A DNA stretch of 10,949 nucleotides from CAYUNT01 sp964446285 (GTDB lineage: Bacteria; Sumerlaeota; Sumerlaeia; SLMS01; CAYUNT01), in the NCBI GenBank assembly GCA_964446285.1, contig CAYUNT010000157.1, positions 1 through 10,949 on the forward strand, given 5' to 3'. Both the position numbers and the translations under genes were made by a program. The notes beneath the pieces were generated by a model, which saw only the letters and a list, made by a program, of their open reading frames with translations, did not search any database and was not told where the DNA came from. Below, one piece after another: positions 6,447-10,949 of this stretch. How positions within the stretch are numbered: the stretch's first letter is position 1; the number at the start of each line of letters is the position of its first letter.

Positions 6447-7232
6447 TTATTTCCGGAAAAAAGCCCACCAGGGCTTCTTGAGTTCCGGCGTGGACTCGGC
6501 CAATTGGCGAACTTCGTGCAACAGGCGGGGCGCCAAAGCGCCAAAATCGCCCCCGAGCGACCGGCTGACTGGCCAGCCGATAATCAGCCGCACCAAGCCC
6601 TCCTCGATCCCCGGATTGCCCGGCAAGTTCCGGATCGCTTTGCGAATATGGTGGATGTCCTGCTTTGGATCGCCCGTGGGAACAAAGTCGCAGGCATCCT
6701 TCAAACCCCGCCGTGCCATTTCGAGGGCCTTCGAGCGTCCCGCACTGAAGTGATAAACAAGGTTTTCCGCCATAGCGACCTTTTCCATGAAAAACCGGCG
6801 CCGATCCGTCGAGTCGGGCGCGCCCCGCCCCGCCTTGAGAGGCGGACTCATCAGGCGGAGTTGTCCGCGGCTGCCTTGGGCCGTTAAAGTCCGCTCCAGC
6901 AACTCCAGGGGCGCCAGAACAGCACTCAGCGAGGGATCCCCCCGCAGCGTTCGCGAGGCTTCTTCCAGCCGGACCAGGGCTGTTTCCATTGGAATCACCA
7001 TAGGATCGCGATCCGCCGCCGCTCCGCCGCGTTCCTTGACGGACTCGCCTGGTTCCCAGACGTTGCGCGACCCAAATAAAAACAGCCACCCAAAAGGATA
7101 TGTGATCGAGGCCGACTCCAAAAGCGCACGCGCCTCGCCCGACGTGGTATCGGTAAATCCCATCGTTTGCGGGAAGTAAATCAGCCGATGCGTATTGTGC
7201 TCTCCGGAAGCCATTCTTTGTCCCTGGTCCAT
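6447..7232 (-). CDS. Hypothetical protein, 261 aa
   Basis: I do not recognise this protein. It has no signal peptide or membrane helix and looks soluble and largely helical. There is an N-terminal part with a short hydrophobic patch (YPFGWLFLFGSR, about 45-56), a helix-rich middle (about 80-120), and a charged helical C-terminal half with FFMEKVAMAENLVYHFSAGR (147-166), then DPKQDIHHIRKAIRN (188-202) and a basic, Trp-containing end. It is called coding because the frame spans the gap between two sure genes, and its composition is more ordinary than the Arg/Ala-rich competing frames. The ATG at 7214 is an alternative start with AGGGA six bases upstream; the ATG at 7232 has AGGG nearby. The permease starts 24 nt after its stop, so an accessory role in that transport system is possible but only inferred. 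Confidence 0.65.
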   Translation of the reverse strand: MDQGQRMASGEHNTHRLIYFPQTMGFTDTTSGEARALLESASITYPFGWLFLFGSRNVWEPGESVKERGGAAADRDPMVIPMETALVRLEEASRTLRGDPSLSAVLAPLELLERTLTAQGSRGQLRLMSPPLKAGRGAPDSTDRRRFFMEKVAMAENLVYHFSAGRSKALEMARRGLKDACDFVPTGDPKQDIHHIRKAIRNLPGNPGIEEGLVRLIIGWPVSRSLGGDFGALAPRLLHEVRQLAESTPELKKPWWAFFRK

Positions 7233-7497
7233 GCAGCCCTAATGAGAATGTATCCGTCCCTGCGCACAGCCAAGCCTTGTATGGCGCGCGATGCGCCAGA
7301 GGCTTTTCCAGATTGCCGCTTTGCCGCTGCTCTTGTCCGTCACACCGCCCCAATGGCGCGTGCGCATTCAAACCAATATGGTCCGCCTCTCCGCCTATTG
7401 GCAACCCGGGATTTTAGCGAGTCGTTCGAGCGGCATAAGCAAATACGCCGCGGAACGGCGAGAACGCTTTGCAGGAGCACCCCGGGAGCGCGAGGTT
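7233..7497. other. 265-bp gap between deacetylase and hypothetical gene
   Basis: No gene is seen here. A small hairpin, TGGCGC-GCGAT-GCGCCA (7282-7298), lies about 50 bp before the hypothetical gene and has no T-run. TACATT on the minus strand (7247-7252) resembles a -10 box but has only a poor -35 (TTGGCT) at 15-bp spacing. The gap is the most likely place for a transcript boundary. Confidence 0.4.
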
Positions 7498-9261
7498 TCA
7501 TTTCAGCGTCCAGACGACGCCTGTTTCGCCCGGCCCTGCGACGCGGATAAATTCCATTGCGTCGGCGCGGATGGGCCGCCCCTCTTGCGTGCAGAGCGAA
7601 TCATCAAGCGTCACCTGAATCGGGGTTCCGGCAGTCGAGAGGAACCGCCCCAGATACACCCATTCGTTCAGATTCCGCGATTGATCCACAACGCGCGTGG
7701 CGCTTCCGCCCGCATATTGTATGGTGTAGCGCGCTTGGGTGGCGTTGGAAGAATCGCCGCTCCAAATCGCGAGCACATCGAAAAATCCGCCTCCCGTTAG
7801 CATCGGCGAATAGACCGCCCGATCATTGCGCGTAGCGGCGGGATCGCCAATCACGAGCGAAAATTGGTTGTGCAGCAGTTTGGAATAGGCATCCGCGGCC
7901 GACTCGGTCCACGCGCCTTGGCGTTCGAGTCTCGCTCCCGTGGGGATGGCGTCCGGCTCGACGATTTGCGCGATGCAACGCGAAAGCGGCCAGATTTCGA
8001 CGCCCATCGCGGCCAGTTCGGGCGCCATGTCAGCAAGCGCGTCCGCCGTGCCTGCGCGCACGTGTCCAATCGCGAAATGCGGAACGTTGGGCGCATACAG
8101 GGCACGCAGGGCCAGATTGCGAATCAACTCCATCGAAGACGCCTTGTCCGAGCCGTCGATAAAGAGGTCGCGCTCTGCCGTCAGCAGGCCCATTTGCTTG
8201 GCAAGATCATATCCAACTGTGGTGGTGATCGTTCGGCTGTCGTAAAAGAACATGCCGCGGCTTTGCAGTTCCTCGAAGCAGACGCGCATCTTGTCCGATT
8301 GCTGCGTTATCAGCGAACCCATGTGGTTGTTCATGCCAACAACATGGGGCAGCGCATCCAGGTTGGTGGCCATGACCGCGCGGACCTGGTCCAGCGTCAT
8401 AGCGTCTGTGATGCCGCCCGCGCCGGGGTTGGCGACTGTGATGGCGGCCATTGGCTCGTGCAGGATGACTTCGCTGCCAAACTGCGCCACCTGATTGGCC
8501 GTCGCGACCGTGTAGGACTGCAGCGGCATGACCGCGAACGTCATGCGAAAGGGCAGGCGAAGCATCTTGTAGATGGGATTCGACGAGCCTGACGGATTTA
8601 CCTGCCCGCAGTCGTCGATGCAGACGCCAATGTGCGGCCGCACAGGAAACGGCGGCGGCGCAGGCAGCGAATCGAGCAGCGTGAAGCGCAGCGCATCGAC
8701 GCTGAGCATCGTTCCCGCGCCCGACCACTGATCTGTAATGTTCACAACGCACGTCCGCCCCAGCGCATACTCGCCAAGCGAATACCATCCGGCGGGGCGC
8801 TGGTTCGTGTTGAGCGTGACGTTGGAAATCCCGCCGGAATGCACGATTTCATACCTCGCGTCCGCCGCGAAATCGCCCGTAGTCACCCAAGTCTCGATGC
8901 TATAGCGGCCGGCGGGCAATCCCTCGGCGATCCAGCGCCCTTTCCCCGCGCCGGTTCCGGGACCGTTAATCGTGTAATAGTAAGAGGCAACATACGATCC
9001 GTCTTTGGCCAGGGTCCAGTTGCCGCCAAGGAATTCAAAACAGGTGTCCTCGACATCGAAAACCACCTGATAGCCCGTGGCTTGGAGGCGGGCGGGGCGC
9101 GACACGTGTTCTTCCCACAAGACCGCGCCCTGGCTTTCGGCGGAGGCCTCCCCTGGCGGCTGCGCCGTCCAGCCACTTCCCGGCGCGGCGCAAAAAAACA
9201 TCGCCAAGGCTCCCAATAGAATTCCCAACGATGTCTTTGGAATTCCGTTGTTTTTGTTCAT
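7498..9261 (-). CDS. Divergent polysaccharide deacetylase flanked by golvesin-like domains
   Basis: This is a 587-aa predicted exported protein. The start has basic residues and a hydrophobic run (about 11-28), then an Ala/Gly region that may be cut near residues 30-35. Residues about 64-196 form a golvesin C-terminal-like beta-sandwich (YYYTINGPG, GRWIAEGLPAGRYSIETWV, GTMLSVDALRFTL). Residues about 208-435 are the divergent polysaccharide deacetylase (DUF610/YibQ-like) domain: IGVCIDDCG with D216-D217, FAVMP, EVILHEPM with H268, VVGMNNHMGSLIT (308-319), FFYDSRT (338-344), RDLFIDG and AIGHVRAG with H400. These match the metal-site and catalytic positions of that fold. Residues about 445-575 look like a second golvesin-like domain (GGGFFDVLAIWSGDSS, NEWVYLGRF, IRADAMEFIRV). 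The likely role is deacetylation or binding of an extracellular or cell-wall glycan; the substrate is unknown. AGGA lies 8 nt before the ATG, and the gene starts 4 nt after the ligase gene stop, indicating translational coupling. Confidence 0.85.
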   Translation of the reverse strand: MNKNNGIPKTSLGILLGALAMFFCAAPGSGWTAQPPGEASAESQGAVLWEEHVSRPARLQATGYQVVFDVEDTCFEFLGGNWTLAKDGSYVASYYYTINGPGTGAGKGRWIAEGLPAGRYSIETWVTTGDFAADARYEIVHSGGISNVTLNTNQRPAGWYSLGEYALGRTCVVNITDQWSGAGTMLSVDALRFTLLDSLPAPPPFPVRPHIGVCIDDCGQVNPSGSSNPIYKMLRLPFRMTFAVMPLQSYTVATANQVAQFGSEVILHEPMAAITVANPGAGGITDAMTLDQVRAVMATNLDALPHVVGMNNHMGSLITQQSDKMRVCFEELQSRGMFFYDSRTITTTVGYDLAKQMGLLTAERDLFIDGSDKASSMELIRNLALRALYAPNVPHFAIGHVRAGTADALADMAPELAAMGVEIWPLSRCIAQIVEPDAIPTGARLERQGAWTESAADAYSKLLHNQFSLVIGDPAATRNDRAVYSPMLTGGGFFDVLAIWSGDSSNATQARYTIQYAGGSATRVVDQSRNLNEWVYLGRFLSTAGTPIQVTLDDSLCTQEGRPIRADAMEFIRVAGPGETGVVWTLK

Positions 9262-9275
9262 CCTGTTAATCCTGT
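9258..9275 (-). promoter_or_regulatory. Tandem 9-bp repeat forming stop, ribosome binding site and start
   Basis: On the plus strand TCATCCTGT is followed directly by TAATCCTGT. Read on the minus strand this is ACAGGATTAACAGGATGA. It supplies the TAA stop of the ligase gene (9266-9268), the AGGA ribosome binding site (9270-9273) and the ATG of the deacetylase gene (9259-9261). ATCCTGT-type tandem repeats are, to my knowledge, a common dispersed repeat in many environmental bacterial genomes, so the gene junction may have been built from one. Confidence 0.55.
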
Positions 9276-10378
9276 CTATTTTTCTCGGAATCGGCGCTGG
9301 ATTTCGCGGCGGCGGCGGAGGAAGTGGCGGCGGCGAGGATCAATTCCGCCAAATCGCCCGCGGCGACGCGGTAAATCGGCTCGGAGCCATTCTCGGGAAC
9401 TTCGCGCTGGATGATCTCGGCGATGGACTCGACGCGAATCGGCGCGCCGCGCAGTCCGGACTCGAGCCGGGCGATTTCCGCGCAGCGGCTGAAATAATCG
9501 CCAGTGACGAGAATGCTGTCGATGCGTCCTCCGGCGCAATCGGCATAAACACGCAGCCATCCGCCGGGTGTTTTTCGCTCGGCGCTGCCCGTCCAGCGGC
9601 GCATCACACGCGACGAGTAAATCCACGACTCATTCTCATACCGTTCGCGCCGCAGCCGGTCGTGCAGGGCCAGTTCTGGCGGCTCCCAGGCGCCCGGCTC
9701 GATGGCGCATCCCATGCGGGCCGCGAGCGAACGCGCGATAGCCTGGCTCAGCCCTTCGAAATCCGCCCTGGGGGCGAACTCGCGCACCGTGGCCAGACGG
9801 CGCGCAAAGCAACTTTGCCCGCGATCATCGAGATGCCGCGTGGCCAGATTCAGAATATCGACCATTGCCTCGACATCGAATTCGATCAACAAGCTGGCGT
9901 GAAAAAACACCGCGCCGTCAATGTCCTGCGAAATCGCCAGCCCCGCGATCTTGCGTCCATCTGCCTGGAGGTCGTTTTTCCCCGCCAAGGCGGCCGGAAC
10001 ACCAAATTCCGCAAGCGCCCCAGCCATCACCGAGGCGAAAAACCGGAAATGCTCGCGCACGCTGCCGATAAACCGTCCGCGCTCATCCGGCAGCGCCAGC
10101 GCCACGGCGACCTGATCCGGCCCCATCATCACAGCGCCGCCTCCCGAATGCCGGCGGTTCCATTCCATGCCGCGCCGGCGGCAGGCGTCCATATTTACCG
10201 CGTCCGGAAGGTTCTGGTAGCGCCCGACGATCACGCAGGGGCGGTAGCGGTATAAATGCAGTGTGGGCGCGCAGGTTTTCTCGGCGACGCACGCCGCCAG
10301 CGCCTCATCCCGGCTCAGCCCCTCGGCGCTCGTCAAGATCGAGTGGTCAAGAATCAAGCGCACAGCGGGGCAATCCAT
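9266..10378 (-). CDS. lplA: Lipoate-protein ligase A family protein
   Basis: This 370-aa cytoplasmic protein belongs to the biotin/lipoate A/B ligase superfamily. LplA activates lipoate with ATP to lipoyl-AMP and transfers it to a lysine of E2 or GcvH domains. The N-terminal catalytic domain shows HLYRYRPCVIVGRYQN (41-56), the lipoate/ATP-loop motif NRRHSGGGAVMMG (74-86), GKND (133-136), and GRKIAGLA (141-148) with the lysine K143 expected to contact the adenylate, then FFHASLLIEFD (158-168). The C-terminal part (about 290-350; LVTGDYF, RLESGLRGAPIRVESIAEII) resembles the LplA accessory domain. It is somewhat longer than E. coli LplA (338 aa) because of an Ala/Ser-rich tail. Octanoyltransferase LipM is the main alternative; the accessory-like C-terminal domain favours the ligase. 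No lipoylated E2 or GcvH gene is in the window. No good ribosome binding site precedes the ATG, which lies 27 nt after the membrane protein gene. Confidence 0.85.
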   Translation of the reverse strand: MDCPAVRLILDHSILTSAEGLSRDEALAACVAEKTCAPTLHLYRYRPCVIVGRYQNLPDAVNMDACRRRGMEWNRRHSGGGAVMMGPDQVAVALALPDERGRFIGSVREHFRFFASVMAGALAEFGVPAALAGKNDLQADGRKIAGLAISQDIDGAVFFHASLLIEFDVEAMVDILNLATRHLDDRGQSCFARRLATVREFAPRADFEGLSQAIARSLAARMGCAIEPGAWEPPELALHDRLRRERYENESWIYSSRVMRRWTGSAERKTPGGWLRVYADCAGGRIDSILVTGDYFSRCAEIARLESGLRGAPIRVESIAEIIQREVPENGSEPIYRVAAGDLAELILAAATSSAAAAKSSADSEKNRQD

Positions 10379-10405
10379 GGCAGGTTTGGAAGAGAAAAGA
10401 CCGCA

Positions 10406-10765
10406 TTATTCCGAAAACGCCAGATAAGGTATGAAAATCAGGTTCGCGATAGGAATGAACATCAGAATGACCAGCCAGGGGCTTTTTCCCCGCGCGGAGC
10501 ATATCTTCGCCCACATCATGATCCCAACGATGAAGTTCAGGCAGGGAATCAGGAAGCCGATAATCCAAAGGATGCTCATTCCGGCCACTTCCAGCAGCGG
10601 AATAATCTGTGCGATAGGAATCCAGATGAGAATACCCGGCTCATGCCCGGTCTTTTCGCAGATCATCTTCAGGCAGTAGCAATAGAACACATACAGTCCC
10701 AGCCCCGCCAGCAGCATGACCATTATCATCACAAATCCCACGGCAGCGGACGCTTGGTTGTCCAT
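10406..10765 (-). CDS. Small four-helix membrane protein (DUF5684-like)
   Basis: This is a 119-aa inner-membrane protein with four predicted hydrophobic segments (about 8-30, 43-58, 62-85 and 94-114). The pattern EKTGHEPGILIWIPIAQIIPLLEVAGMS, then the I-P-x-x-N-x-I turns IPCLNFIVGI and IPIANLIFIP, and the short loop ARGKSPW between the last two helices, is characteristic of the DUF5684-type small membrane proteins. These often accompany signal peptidase or secretion genes but have no agreed function. The second ATG (10765) is chosen because AAGGAG lies 7 nt before it; the ATG at 10771 is only 1 nt from that site. The gene heads a likely operon with the lipoate ligase-like and deacetylase genes. 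Confidence 0.8.
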   Translation of the reverse strand: MDNQASAAVGFVMIMVMLLAGLGLYVFYCYCLKMICEKTGHEPGILIWIPIAQIIPLLEVAGMSILWIIGFLIPCLNFIVGIMMWAKICSARGKSPWLVILMFIPIANLIFIPYLAFSE

Positions 10766-10772
10766 TGGCATT

Positions 10773-10778
10773 CTCCTT
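10773..10778 (-). promoter_or_regulatory. Ribosome binding site deciding the start
   Basis: AAGGAG on the minus strand is 7 nt from the ATG at 10765 and 1 nt from the ATG at 10771, so it selects the downstream start of the small membrane protein gene. Confidence 0.75.
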
Positions 10779-10815
10779 GTAATCTCTTGCCGGCTTGCGC
10801 GCGATCCGGCATCGG

Positions 10816-10842
10816 ATTGTATGCGCCAGCCTCCTCACGCAA
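10816..10842 (-). promoter_or_regulatory. Possible sigma-70-type promoter
   Basis: On the minus strand TTGCGT (10837-10842) and TACAAT (10816-10821) are separated by 15 bp. The -10 box matches the consensus at five of six positions, but the spacing is short. Initiation near 10809 would give a leader of about 45 nt before the membrane protein ATG. Confidence 0.35.
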
Positions 10843-10882
10843 GGCAATCCAAGAACTCCAGGGGTATAACCAAAGGGTGCAT

Positions 10883-10898
10883 CTCACGAATTCGTGAG
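10883..10898. promoter_or_regulatory. Perfect 16-bp palindrome, possible operator
   Basis: CTCACGAATTCGTGAG is identical to its reverse complement. It lies upstream of the right-hand operon, 10 bp downstream (minus strand) of TATAGT within the A/T-rich run at 10908-10920. A two-fold symmetric site here fits a dimeric regulator, but it could also be a dispersed palindrome. No regulator gene is in the window. Confidence 0.4.
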
Positions 10899-10949
10899 GT
10901 CCCGTTGACTATAAATAAAAGCTACCGGGAAGAGAGTTGGGCCGGGGGG

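Noticed and set aside
6438..6449. AACACGGATTTA at the end of the hypothetical gene as a CACGGAT-type dispersed repeat
   Set aside because: Only one unit is present, too short to separate from chance.
6214..7404. 396-codon minus-strand frame overlapping the hypothetical gene and the permease start
   Set aside because: It overlaps the permease N-terminus by over 200 bp. Its Gly/Arg/Ser-rich composition is less protein-like than the 261-aa frame chosen.
9077..9086. GTGGCTTGGA in the deacetylase gene as a third copy of the hairpin repeat
   Set aside because: Only 10 bases match and the second stem arm is absent.
7498..9261. Lipoprotein signal in the deacetylase (Cys24)
   Set aside because: The residues before the Cys (AMFF) do not fit a lipobox, so an ordinary signal peptide is more likely.
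9077..10255. 392-codon plus-strand frame opposite the ligase gene
   Set aside because: It is antisense to an enzyme with intact motifs and has no recognisable domain.

Overview
All genes with convincing protein signatures in this roughly 60% GC window lie on the minus strand, so transcription runs from the right end to the left. No rRNA, tRNA, CRISPR array or transposase gene was seen. The organism cannot be named from this sequence. High GC, golvesin-type beta-sandwich domains around a divergent polysaccharide deacetylase, an enlarged OppC-type permease and several dispersed-repeat signatures suggest an uncultured environmental bacterium, perhaps of the Planctomycetota, Hydrogenedentota or Sumerlaeota kind. 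That placement is inference.

Reading in the direction of transcription: (1) 10949-10766 is a regulatory region with a perfect 16-bp palindrome, a possible promoter and a good ribosome binding site. (2) It leads into a small four-helix membrane protein (DUF5684-like), then a lipoate-protein ligase A-family protein, then a secreted divergent polysaccharide deacetylase (DUF610/YibQ-like) sandwiched between two golvesin-like domains. The ligase and deacetylase genes are 4 nt apart, and a 9-bp tandem repeat supplies the stop of one and the ribosome binding site and start of the other. (3) After a 265-bp gap come an unrecognised 261-aa protein and, 24 nt later, a 554-aa oligopeptide/dipeptide-type ABC permease. 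The permease carries a large insert with a predicted coiled coil and two extra membrane helices. (4) A 375-bp gap holds a 112-bp element bounded by 16-bp inverted repeats and containing two hairpins. (5) The last block is two GT4-type glycosyltransferases and a squalene/phytoene synthase-family enzyme. It may be a pathway that makes a C30/C40 isoprenoid and glycosylates lipids or surface polymers, but no substrate can be read from sequence. A large hairpin lies beyond the last gene.

The most interesting signal is the repeat element. The two intergenic hairpins differ by two compensatory base-pair changes, so the paired structure appears to be what is maintained. An exact 19-bp copy of one hairpin, with related flanks, lies in frame inside the larger glycosyltransferase gene and encodes part of a loop in its inserted domain. 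This looks like a mobile or dispersed repeat family that can sit in both intergenic DNA and coding sequence.
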